Shown here one piece after another: positions 7,951 through 15,783 of a DNA stretch of 40,807 nucleotides. Positions within the stretch are counted from its first letter, which is position 1. Each line of letters opens with the position of its first letter. The stretch comes from CBFIJI01 sp965662885 (GTDB lineage Bacteria; Bacteroidota; Bacteroidia; Flavobacteriales; Flavobacteriaceae): NCBI GenBank assembly GCA_965662885.1, contig CBFIJI010000007.1, positions 1 through 40,807 on the forward strand. Reading direction: 5' to 3'. Made by a program: the position numbers and the translations under genes. The notes beneath the pieces are model-generated. The model was given only the letters and a program-made list of their open reading frames with translations, had not been told where the DNA came from and ran no database searches.

Positions 7951-10785
7951 TCAACCATTTGTATATGCTTCAATAGGGGTGCAACTACAGATTAAATTAC
8001 GATCTCCATAGGCTTCATCTACTCTTCTTACAGTCGGCCAAAACTTGCTTTGATGAAGATATTCTAAAGGAAATGCTGCCTTTTGTCTGCTATAAGGAAA
8101 GGACCATTCATTGGCTGTAATCATGGCTAATGTATGTGGTGCATTTTTTAAGAGCACTGCTTCATTAGTTATTTCCATTCGAATAGAGATCATGGCTTCA
8201 CAAAAACGATCAATTTCAGCTAGATTTTCACTTTCTGTGGGTTCAATCATCATTGTTCCAGCAACCGGAAAGGAAACGGTCGGTGCATGAAATCCATAAT
8301 CCATTAATCTTTTTGCAATATCGACCACTTCAATATCATATTCTTTAAAGGGACGACAATCGATAATAAGTTCGTGAGCAGCCCTTCCGTGTTCGCCTGT
8401 ATATAAAATCTTATAAGCCCCTTCAAGGCGTTTTTGAATATAATTGGCATTGAGAATGGCAACTTCCGTTGTTTTTTGTAAGCCGCTTCCTCCAAGCATT
8501 TTGATGTATCCAAATGAAATTAGACAGGCTAAAGCAGATCCCCATGGAGCCCCTGAAATTCCAGTAATGGCTTGTTCACCTCCTGTTTTAATGACTGGAT
8601 TCCCTGGTAAAAACGGAGCCAAATGTTGGGCCACACAAATTGGTCCAACTCCAGGACCACCCCCGCCGTGAGGAATGGCAAATGTTTTATGTAGATTCAA
8701 ATGACAAACATCGGCACCAATTTGAGCAGGACTTGTTAAGCCTACCTGTGCATTCATATTTGCACCATCCATATAGACTTGTCCTCCACAATCGTGGATT
8801 AGTTGCGTAATCTCTTTTATTTTGGATTCAAATACGCCGTGTGTGGATGGATAGGTAATCATAAGTGCAGCCAAATTATCACGATGTAGTTGCGCCTTTT
8901 CATAAATATCTTCCCAATCGATATTACCGTGCTGGTCTGTTTTGGTCACTACAACTTGCATTCCCGCCATCACCGCTGATGCTGGATTAGTTCCATGGGC
9001 AGAAGCTGGAATAAGACACACTTTTCGATGTTGATCACCTCTGGAGTGATGGTAAGCACGAATCACCATGAGTCCTGAATATTCCCCCTGTGCTCCTGAA
9101 TTGGGTTGAAGGGAGGTAGCTGCAAAGCCTGTGACTACGTTGAGTTGATGGGTAAGTTCACTAAGCATTTCTTGATAACCGCTGGCTTGATCGACGGGTA
9201 CAAAGGGGTGTAAGCTTCCCCAGCGAACTGAACTCAGTGGAAGCATTTCTGCTGCTGCATTAAGTTTCATTGTACAAGACCCTAATGCGATCATGGAATG
9301 ATTCAATGCTAAATCTTTTCTTTCTAAAGATTTAATATAGCGCATCAAGGCGGTTTCCGAATGATGGGAATTGAATATGGGATGCGTTAAAAATTGGGAA
9401 CTTCTCACTTGACTCTCAGGTAAGTGCATTTCTTCGGAGAGCTCTAAGTTACTTTTTTTGTTGTTTTTTGATAGTTGTTCAAAAAGCGAAATAATTTTAT
9501 TTAAAGCGGGAAGGTCGGTAGTTTCATTAATTGAAATTCCTATGGTATCAGGATCAATGTAAAGGAAGTTAATTTTTTCTGCTTCAGCCAAAGGGCGAAT
9601 TTCAGCACTTTTGACTTTAACAGATAGTGTATCAAAAAAAGAGGTGTTGATTTGCTCAAATCCAAGTTTTTGGAGTGCACGGTTTAAGGCGACGGTTTTA
9701 AAGTGTATTTGTTGTGCGATGTATTTTAATCCTTTTGGACCATGATAAACAGCATACATACTTGCCATTACTGCCAAGAGTACTTGTGCAGTACAAATAT
9801 TGGAGGTTGCACGATCTCTTTTAATATGTTGTTCACGAGTTTGCAAAGCCATTCGCAAAGCTGGGGCGTTGTTCGTATCTCGTGTTTGCCCGATAATACG
9901 TCCAGGAATATTTCTTTTATAACTTTCTCTTGTAGCAAAAAAGGCAGCATGTGGGCCACCGTATCCAAGAGGTATTCCAAAACGTTGTGAAGTTCCCACG
10001 ACCACATCTGCACCGTATTTTCCAGGCGCCTCAAGCAAAACAAGACTCATAATATCTGCAGCAACAACGGTGTTCACTTCATGATCTTTTGCTTTCTGAA
10101 GTATTTTGGGTAGCTCAATAATTTGACCATTTTTTCCTGGATATTGAAACAGTGCACCATAAAATTCAGAGGTATATTCAATAGTCTCAGGATTTCCAAA
10201 AACCAAGCTAATTCCCAAGGGAGTCGCTCTTGTTTTAAGTAGGGAGATGGTTTGAGGCAGTACATTCTCATCAACAAAAAAATGTTGGGCTTTATTCGCT
10301 TTTTGGTTTCGTGTTCTTGCTCCAAAAAGCATTGTCATTGCTTCTGCTGCTGCCGTACTCTCATCTAAAAGTGACGCATTAGCTAATTCCATCCCTGTTA
10401 AATCACACACCATTGTTTGATAGTTGAATAAGGCTTCAAGTCGCCCTTGAGCAATTTCTGCTTGATAAGGCGTATAGGCGGTGTACCATCCTGGATTTTC
10501 TAAAATATTACGTTGAATCACAGCAGGTGTAATCCCTGCATGATAGCCCAAACCAATATAAGTATCAAATAATTGATTTTTTTCTGAAAGGGTCTGGAGT
10601 TCTTTTAAAAAAGTATGTTCGCTAATCCCTTCAGGGAGTGCTAAAGGTTCTGGTAAACGAATTGATTCAGGGAGTGTTTCCTCCAACAAGGTGTCCACCG
10701 AATCAGCACCAATCTTAGCAAGCATTTTTTTGATTTCCTCTTCATTTGGTCCAATGTGTCTAGCAACAAAAGATTCCGTATTCAT
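7951..10785 (-). CDS. gcvP: Glycine dehydrogenase (decarboxylating), P-protein of the glycine cleavage system
   Basis: P-protein decarboxylates glycine with pyridoxal phosphate and passes the aminomethyl group to the lipoyl arm of H-protein. At 944 residues it is the long, single-chain form that fuses both halves (E. coli GcvP is 957). The N-terminal half begins FVARHIGPNEEEIKKML, and the C-terminal half holds the PLP-binding lysine K700 in HLNLHKTFAIPHGGGGPGVG, with the glycine-rich loop just after. The sequence is complete with no frameshift. The other components (gcvT, gcvH, lpd) are not in the window. A -7 element precedes the start by 14 bases. No glycine riboswitch is seen in the 120-base upstream gap. 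Confidence 0.97.
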   Translation of the reverse strand: MNTESFVARHIGPNEEEIKKMLAKIGADSVDTLLEETLPESIRLPEPLALPEGISEHTFLKELQTLSEKNQLFDTYIGLGYHAGITPAVIQRNILENPGWYTAYTPYQAEIAQGRLEALFNYQTMVCDLTGMELANASLLDESTAAAEAMTMLFGARTRNQKANKAQHFFVDENVLPQTISLLKTRATPLGISLVFGNPETIEYTSEFYGALFQYPGKNGQIIELPKILQKAKDHEVNTVVAADIMSLVLLEAPGKYGADVVVGTSQRFGIPLGYGGPHAAFFATRESYKRNIPGRIIGQTRDTNNAPALRMALQTREQHIKRDRATSNICTAQVLLAVMASMYAVYHGPKGLKYIAQQIHFKTVALNRALQKLGFEQINTSFFDTLSVKVKSAEIRPLAEAEKINFLYIDPDTIGISINETTDLPALNKIISLFEQLSKNNKKSNLELSEEMHLPESQVRSSQFLTHPIFNSHHSETALMRYIKSLERKDLALNHSMIALGSCTMKLNAAAEMLPLSSVRWGSLHPFVPVDQASGYQEMLSELTHQLNVVTGFAATSLQPNSGAQGEYSGLMVIRAYHHSRGDQHRKVCLIPASAHGTNPASAVMAGMQVVVTKTDQHGNIDWEDIYEKAQLHRDNLAALMITYPSTHGVFESKIKEITQLIHDCGGQVYMDGANMNAQVGLTSPAQIGADVCHLNLHKTFAIPHGGGGPGVGPICVAQHLAPFLPGNPVIKTGGEQAITGISGAPWGSALACLISFGYIKMLGGSGLQKTTEVAILNANYIQKRLEGAYKILYTGEHGRAAHELIIDCRPFKEYDIEVVDIAKRLMDYGFHAPTVSFPVAGTMMIEPTESENLAEIDRFCEAMISIRMEITNEAVLLKNAPHTLAMITANEWSFPYSRQKAAFPLEYLHQSKFWPTVRRVDEAYGDRNLICSCTPIEAYTNG

Positions 10786-10799
10786 ACAAAATTTTTTTT

Positions 10800-10807
10800 C
10801 AAAAATA
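10800..10807 (-). promoter_or_regulatory. -7 promoter element for gcvP
   Basis: The minus strand reads TATTTTTG, an exact TAnnTTTG match, ending 14 bases before the gcvP ATG at 10785. The gap is shared with the divergent UbiA-like gene, which has its own promoter. Confidence 0.45.
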
Positions 10808-10872
10808 ATGCATTACACCTTTACTAATTCGTTAAAATTGAGGTAATAATAGTTTTTTTTCAACTAAAATCA

Positions 10873-10901
10873 TTGGCTTATTAACATATTGGATAATTTT
10901 G
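10873..10901 (+). promoter_or_regulatory. -33/-7 promoter of the UbiA-like gene, abutting its GTG start
   Basis: TTG at 10873-10875, an 18-base spacer, then TAATTTTG at 10894-10901: a full Bacteroidota-type promoter. The GTG start codon follows 4 bases later, so the transcript is likely leaderless. Confidence 0.6.
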
Positions 10902-10905
10902 GCTT

Positions 10906-11724
10906 GTGAAATTTTTAAAATCCCTCTTTCATTTTTATGTCAATACCAGTATCCACGTAGGATTTTCAATTGTTGCACTTACACAAATAAGTGGATGGGC
11001 ATCCTCAACAGTGATTCCTTTTGTTGTTTTAGGATTTGTTTTTTGTTCCAGTGTCGTGGCCTATAACTTTATTCGTTATTTCCCAATAATTAGAAAACAA
11101 CGCCTTAAAACGTCACCATTTATTTATGGAATGTTTTCACTGAGTCTTTGTTTGTTTGGGGTAGGAATTTTTTATTTTACTTATTTACCTTTTTCCATAC
11201 AGCTACTTTCGTTAATTGCCGTGTGTTTGGTTTTGATTTACTGTTTGCCATTAAATAAATCCAGTGAAAACTTTCGTAATACCGGTGGTCTTAAAATATA
11301 TATGGTGGCCTTGACTTGGGTCATCATTACCGTAGGGTTTCCACTTTCATTAAAAGATCCATTTAATTGGAGTCTTTTCTTTTGGTTGGCTTTTCTCCAA
11401 TTTATTTTTGTTCTTGTAGCCATTCAACCTTTTGATATCAGGGATATGTATTTTGATCAAGCTTCCTTAAAAACATGGCCACAACGAATGGGGGTTAAAA
11501 AAACCCAATGGTTGGGTAGTGCTTTGCTCTTTTTAACTGTTTTTGGACTCTTTCTTTTTAGCCCTTTTGATTTTTTATTCAAGCAAGGGACTCTTTTAAC
11601 GTTTGTTTTATTGGCTATTTTATTATGGAAAAGTAAGCCACAACAAAGTGTTTACTTTAGTAGTTTTTGGGTTGAGGGTCTTCCAATTTTGTGGTGTATC
11701 TTATATCAGGAGATCTTTTTGTAG
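10906..11724 (+). CDS. UbiA-like prenyltransferase-family membrane protein, first Asp motif missing
   Basis: The 272-residue protein is very hydrophobic, with about eight membrane segments. The segment with D177, D180 and D184 (FDIRDMYFDQASLKTWPQRM) closely resembles the second aspartate motif of UbiA prenyltransferases and its following TLP-R-x-G block. The first Asp-rich motif, normally N/D-x-x-x-D after helix 2, is replaced by YNFIRYFP (about 53-60), which keeps N54 but has no Asp. It is therefore either a divergent transferase or a non-catalytic relative. The start is GTG at 10906, supported by a promoter 4 bases upstream. A small exported rhodanese follows 19 bases after the stop codon. 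Substrate and product are unknown. Confidence 0.65.
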   Translation: MKFLKSLFHFYVNTSIHVGFSIVALTQISGWASSTVIPFVVLGFVFCSSVVAYNFIRYFPIIRKQRLKTSPFIYGMFSLSLCLFGVGIFYFTYLPFSIQLLSLIAVCLVLIYCLPLNKSSENFRNTGGLKIYMVALTWVIITVGFPLSLKDPFNWSLFFWLAFLQFIFVLVAIQPFDIRDMYFDQASLKTWPQRMGVKKTQWLGSALLFLTVFGLFLFSPFDFLFKQGTLLTFVLLAILLWKSKPQQSVYFSSFWVEGLPILWCILYQEIFL

Positions 11725-11743
11725 TTTTAGAAAAAAATCATTC

Positions 11744-12097
11744 ATGTTACACTTGATTACTATATTGTTTTTGACCTTTTCTGTACAACAAAAGCCAACG
11801 GTTACTGTTGTTGACAAAGCTACCTTTGCTGATTTGATTGCTTCTGGAATTCCAATTGTTGATGTTCGACGTCCTGAGGAATTTGAAGCTGGTCAGATAG
11901 AAACGGCCAAGAATATTAATTTTTTGGCCGACGATTTTATCAAAACTATTTCACAGTTGGACACCTTACAACCGCTATTGATTTATTGCCGTTCTGGAAA
12001 TCGAAGTGGACGGGCGGCCAAAGTGATGGATTCTTTAGGGTTTAAAAAAATTTACGATCTCGAGGGAGGTTATCTGAATTGGATTGCTTTAGATTGA
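11744..12097 (+). CDS. Exported rhodanese-like domain protein
   Basis: The 117-residue protein starts with a short signal peptide (MLHLITILFLTFSVQQ) and is otherwise a single rhodanese domain. The active-site loop CRSGNR begins at C82, and the domain hallmarks PIVDVRRPEEFEAGQI (about 37-52) and LEGGYLNW near the end are present. It is expected to act outside the cytoplasm as a sulfurtransferase or persulfide carrier; the substrate is unknown. The frame is open further upstream (to 11603) but those codons overlap the UbiA-like gene and would bury the signal peptide, so the ATG at 11744 is chosen. The preceding gene ends 19 bases earlier and is probably co-transcribed. It converges with the outer-membrane protein gene. 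Confidence 0.88.
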   Translation: MLHLITILFLTFSVQQKPTVTVVDKATFADLIASGIPIVDVRRPEEFEAGQIETAKNINFLADDFIKTISQLDTLQPLLIYCRSGNRSGRAAKVMDSLGFKKIYDLEGGYLNWIALD

Positions 12098-12116
12098 GAT
12101 GTGTTTCTCTAAGGTT

Positions 12117-14786
12117 TTATAATTTGTGCTTTACAGAAAATAAAAAGTACCGAGGTTGTACGGTAAAAGTTGTTGAATTGCTCAACAGCTCGTTAAAGCC
12201 ATCCCTGTTGATTGTAGTATTGTTCAATAGGTTGGTCACTTCCATGACAAATTCCCATGAGCTGTCATTTTTTTGATAGGAAAGACTTCCTTCCATAACG
12301 TGGTAGTCATTCAAAAGTTGAGTCCTATTACGATAATTGATGTAACTGTAATCCAAAATAAAAGTGAATTTTTTTAATAATAGTGCGTCGAACTTTGCAA
12401 ATGGACGGTTATTTATATAGTTATCAGTTCTATTGTCCAATTGATAGGCATTCGAACTCCAATCCAAACCCAATTCAATATTAGGCGCATCTTTAAAGTT
12501 AGTTGCTAGACTGGTTTGGTAATTCTGAGAAAAAGAATAGGATATGGCATTTTGACCGTTAACGATGTTGTTAAGCTTGGCATAGGATAAGGATGTATTT
12601 ACCAACCATTTTATTTTAGAGAATCGTTTTTCAAAATAGCTAAATAAGCTGTAGTTGTGATCCGCAAAATTTGAGTTTATGCTGGTTGATAATTGGTCAA
12701 TTCCAATGATTTCAACATTATTTTTAAACGCTTTTATTTTTTTGTTATACGACAAGGTGGCCATCAAATTGGTAAAATTGAACATATTGAAATTATTGTA
12801 TCTCAAGCTGTAGTTTTCATATTGTGCATTTTCTAAATTGCGATTTCCTTGATAAAAACTATTGTAGCTGTTAAAGGTATAGCCTTTAGCTCTCGTATTA
12901 ATATCCGAAAATTCATTGGATAGGTTAAAGTTAAAGCGCAACTCCTTAGAACTTGAAAAGTTATAGCTCATTTGAACTCGTGGCAGCCATGAGACAACAT
13001 TATTGTTTATTGTATTTCCCAATTGCTGATCCCAGGTAGTATATCGGTGGAGGGTGAAACCTGGACTAAACTTAAACGTTCCTTTAATCATATTGTAATT
13101 AATCCCCATATAGTCATCGTTGATACGGAACATGACATCATTTCGAAGGGAGCTGTCCTCAAAATTTAGGATTTGATTGCCCTCTAAAATTTGAAAAATA
13201 GAAGAGTTAAAATTCTGGCGATTTCTTGTTGTTGCAAGGCTAAAATTTAAATTACTTTTTTTATTAAGGACATAGTAATAATCCATTTTGACCTTCCATT
13301 GTAGTGTTTTTGTGAGTTGCTTTTGGTTGAGATCTACCAAGGATTGGGTGTTATTGATGGGAAGTATGCTTGAAAATGGTGTGCGGTTTCTATTCAGGCG
13401 ATAAAACGGGTTCTGTTCTTGAATGCTGTGTTGAGCTGTAAAAGAAAAAACATGCCGTTCACTTAATGTGTAGTAGATGTTGATGTTTTGATTTAAGGTA
13501 ATGGGTTGTTCGGCATTGGTGGAGTTGATGGTTTCCGAAACCAAGGCTTTGGACAGTAATTCCGACTGTTGTTCAACATCCCCTTTTTTAAAAAACACAT
13601 CATAGTCCCACTGAAAATTAGAATTCGGCTTATAGGAGCTGCTTAATTTAAAGATTCGGTTTTGATTTTTAAAAACGGATTGGGCATTACTTTGTTCTTG
13701 AACTTGCGTTGCAAAATAATTTTTTATGCCGACAGACTCCGTGGTGGTTTGGTTGCCTGCTCCAATGGCAAAACCACTAAATGCTAATTTTTCCGTTGGA
13801 TTATAACTGAAGTTAAATGCGCCAAGTTGAGTTTGATTGGAGGCTGCCTGCTCGCTTTGTATGGATGAAAATCCAAAACTGTCACTGATTATTATGGCAG
13901 TTCCATCACTACTTTGCATGTTACTGAGTCCCCCTGAAAAATTGAGATAATCTCTAAAAGTTAGAGGGTTTTTACCCAAGTTGTTGGTATTGCCAATAAA
14001 ATTCAAGCTGTATTTAGGGCTGTAGTAAAATAACTTTGGATCAGCTAGATAACGATCATCAGGTCCACCTCCTCCTCCAACTTCTCCAAACCAAAAGCGT
14101 TTATTCCCTTCTTTAAGTTTGATGTTCATCGCTACATTGTCCTGATTGTTCACTAGTCCTCGCATTTGCGACACTTCGTTAAAGTTTTTAAGAACCTCGA
14201 CTTTTGATACGGCATCGGCGGGAATGTTTTTAGAGGCTAATTTTGAATCTCCATCAAAAAAATCTTTACCTTCTACCATCAATTTAGAAATTCTTTTTCC
14301 TTCTACTTTAATTTCTCCAGCATCGTCAACCTCAACTCCAGGAAGATTTTCAAGAATATCTTCCAACTTTTTTTCTCTACCTGTTGAAAATGAGTCAGCA
14401 TTATAAATAATGGTATCCTCTTTGATGATGACAGGCATTTCATAAGTTACTTCTACTTCGTTTAAGGTTTCAATATGAGTTTTAAGGGTGAAGGTTTGTT
14501 TGGTGTCACTTTTTGCAAAAAGGTCAAAGCTCAAGGGTTGATATCCGAGCGCACTGATTTTAATCTGAAAGGACTTTTCGGCTTTTAGGTTGAGTTGAAA
14601 AATACCTGATTCATTTGAAATTCCAAATGCAGCCATTCCTCCTTCTAGGGTATCCATGGCAATAATATTTGCGGCAACTATGGGGACTCCAATACTGTCA
14701 ATAACCTTACCCTCATAACGAATTGATTGTGACCAAACACAATGACTTAACAGCCATAGAGCTGAAGTCCAACAAAACAATTTCAT
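12117..14786 (-). CDS. Outer-membrane beta-barrel family protein with carboxypeptidase-like domain and plug (TonB-receptor-like)
   Basis: The 889-residue protein has a signal peptide (MKLFCWTSALWLLSHCVWSQ), a carboxypeptidase-D-like regulatory domain (about 22-102, YEGKVIDSIGVPIVAANI), a plug-like domain (about 125-230, with LEDILENLPGVEVDDAGEIK and VSKVEVLKNFNEVS), and a long C-terminal region of alternating aromatic strands that forms a beta-barrel. This matches the 'outer membrane beta-barrel family protein' group related to TonB-dependent receptors; I see no clear TonB box. It probably handles uptake or export of an unidentified compound. It lies 2 bases downstream of a GLPGLI-family gene, a pairing common in Bacteroidota, so the two form an operon. 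Confidence 0.85.
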   Translation of the reverse strand: MKLFCWTSALWLLSHCVWSQSIRYEGKVIDSIGVPIVAANIIAMDTLEGGMAAFGISNESGIFQLNLKAEKSFQIKISALGYQPLSFDLFAKSDTKQTFTLKTHIETLNEVEVTYEMPVIIKEDTIIYNADSFSTGREKKLEDILENLPGVEVDDAGEIKVEGKRISKLMVEGKDFFDGDSKLASKNIPADAVSKVEVLKNFNEVSQMRGLVNNQDNVAMNIKLKEGNKRFWFGEVGGGGGPDDRYLADPKLFYYSPKYSLNFIGNTNNLGKNPLTFRDYLNFSGGLSNMQSSDGTAIIISDSFGFSSIQSEQAASNQTQLGAFNFSYNPTEKLAFSGFAIGAGNQTTTESVGIKNYFATQVQEQSNAQSVFKNQNRIFKLSSSYKPNSNFQWDYDVFFKKGDVEQQSELLSKALVSETINSTNAEQPITLNQNINIYYTLSERHVFSFTAQHSIQEQNPFYRLNRNRTPFSSILPINNTQSLVDLNQKQLTKTLQWKVKMDYYYVLNKKSNLNFSLATTRNRQNFNSSIFQILEGNQILNFEDSSLRNDVMFRINDDYMGINYNMIKGTFKFSPGFTLHRYTTWDQQLGNTINNNVVSWLPRVQMSYNFSSSKELRFNFNLSNEFSDINTRAKGYTFNSYNSFYQGNRNLENAQYENYSLRYNNFNMFNFTNLMATLSYNKKIKAFKNNVEIIGIDQLSTSINSNFADHNYSLFSYFEKRFSKIKWLVNTSLSYAKLNNIVNGQNAISYSFSQNYQTSLATNFKDAPNIELGLDWSSNAYQLDNRTDNYINNRPFAKFDALLLKKFTFILDYSYINYRNRTQLLNDYHVMEGSLSYQKNDSSWEFVMEVTNLLNNTTINRDGFNELLSNSTTFTVQPRYFLFSVKHKL

Positions 14787-14788
14787 CT

Positions 14789-15625
14789 TTAATGATTAAT
14801 GATTATGTTGCCTCTTCGGTTGCTCCCTCCGAATTGCATTTCCATTTCTTTCAGCTTCTTTCTTAGGATTTCTTCATATGCAGCAAATGTGACAACTTTT
14901 CCTTTGGTAGGTGCAACAATAGCTTTTGGATTTTTGGGATTTAGAACAATCTGCGAACAGAGATAGGTCGTATTTTCTGTACTTAATTCAAGAATCAAGC
15001 CGGGTAGTCCTCCAAAGTTTTCTGGGCCATTGGCAATGGGTATTTCAGGAGTAAACCATGCCACAACCTCTATGGTTTTCATGGTAATGGGGTCTTTTTC
15101 TTTTTCTTTTTCTTCGTTGGAGTCTGATTCAAAGACGATTTCAACATTTCTATTTTGAACTTCCATGGTGCCAATCGCTTTAAAACAGCTGTAGTTCCCA
15201 ATTTTTTTACTTTCGTTTCTCAATTTCCAATTAAAGGTGCGTAAACTATCTTTAACCAAAAACGGCTTTCCAAACATGTTTTCTTCTCTGATAAGCTGTT
15301 GCTCTGCGATGTTTTTGTAAAGCACGGTTTTAGAGGTTCCTACTTTGACACTAATTGGACTATTGGCATTCGAAATGGATGGAGGAGACAAGCTTTCTTC
15401 TTCCAAAAAAAGAGAAGTATTCCCGTCAAAATGCAATTTATAATTGCGCTCGGACATTTGCTTCATAGAAGCTTTAAGGCTTTCTTTGATACTTTCAGGC
15501 ATATCCGTTCCTTGGATTTCCAAATCAATCTTAGTTTTTGTGGAATAGGTTACCACGCCTTGTATATTTTGAGCGTTTAACCCGAACATTAATAAACAAA
15601 TAGGGATGTAAAAAATTAGTTTCAT
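14789..15625 (-). CDS. GLPGLI family protein
   Basis: The 278-residue protein has a signal peptide (MKLIFYIPICLLMFGLNAQ) and the family-defining motif GLPGLI at 206-211 within NFGGLPGLILEL. GLPGLI proteins (TIGR01200) are exported, restricted largely to Bacteroidota, and of unknown function; they are often encoded beside outer-membrane beta-barrel proteins, as here, where the partner starts 2 bases downstream. A charged tract (EEKEKEKD, about 171-178) sits before the motif. The short C-terminus is unusual in being Gly/Asn/Ile rich (GGSNRRGNIIINH). It is probably a periplasmic or cell-surface partner of the barrel protein; this is inferred from gene pairing. Confidence 0.9.
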   Translation of the reverse strand: MKLIFYIPICLLMFGLNAQNIQGVVTYSTKTKIDLEIQGTDMPESIKESLKASMKQMSERNYKLHFDGNTSLFLEEESLSPPSISNANSPISVKVGTSKTVLYKNIAEQQLIREENMFGKPFLVKDSLRTFNWKLRNESKKIGNYSCFKAIGTMEVQNRNVEIVFESDSNEEKEKEKDPITMKTIEVVAWFTPEIPIANGPENFGGLPGLILELSTENTTYLCSQIVLNPKNPKAIVAPTKGKVVTFAAYEEILRKKLKEMEMQFGGSNRRGNIIINH

Positions 15626-15657
15626 GATTGTGATTTTGGGCGTAAAAAGTGGTTAAA

Positions 15658-15669
15658 TTACAAGTGTAA
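15658..15669. promoter_or_regulatory. Palindrome overlapping a -7-like element upstream of the GLPGLI operon
   Basis: TTACAAGTGTAA is a perfect inverted repeat (5-base arms, 2-base centre). Its minus-strand reading contains TACACTTG at 15661-15668, one mismatch from TAnnTTTG, 35 bases before the GLPGLI start codon. This arrangement would let a dimeric regulator block the promoter, but no regulator is known. The rest of the 158-base gap (15626-15783) shows nothing else I can name. Confidence 0.3.
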
Positions 15670-15783
15670 TTCCTCACTAAATTAGGTATTTTTTTATAGG
15701 ATTCATTTTTAAAAGTGATATTAACACAATTTTCACACTAAAATAGTTAATCAGATTTTTATTTTAAGTCGTATAATGAGCTG

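Noticed and set aside
9768..10043. 91-codon minus-strand frame inside gcvP
   Set aside because: It is an alternative frame of the same strand within a conserved, full-length enzyme; no independent support.
10786..10905. Glycine riboswitch upstream of gcvP
   Set aside because: The gap is only 120 bases, is AT-rich, contains the gcvP promoter close to the start and shows no paired aptamer-like sequence.
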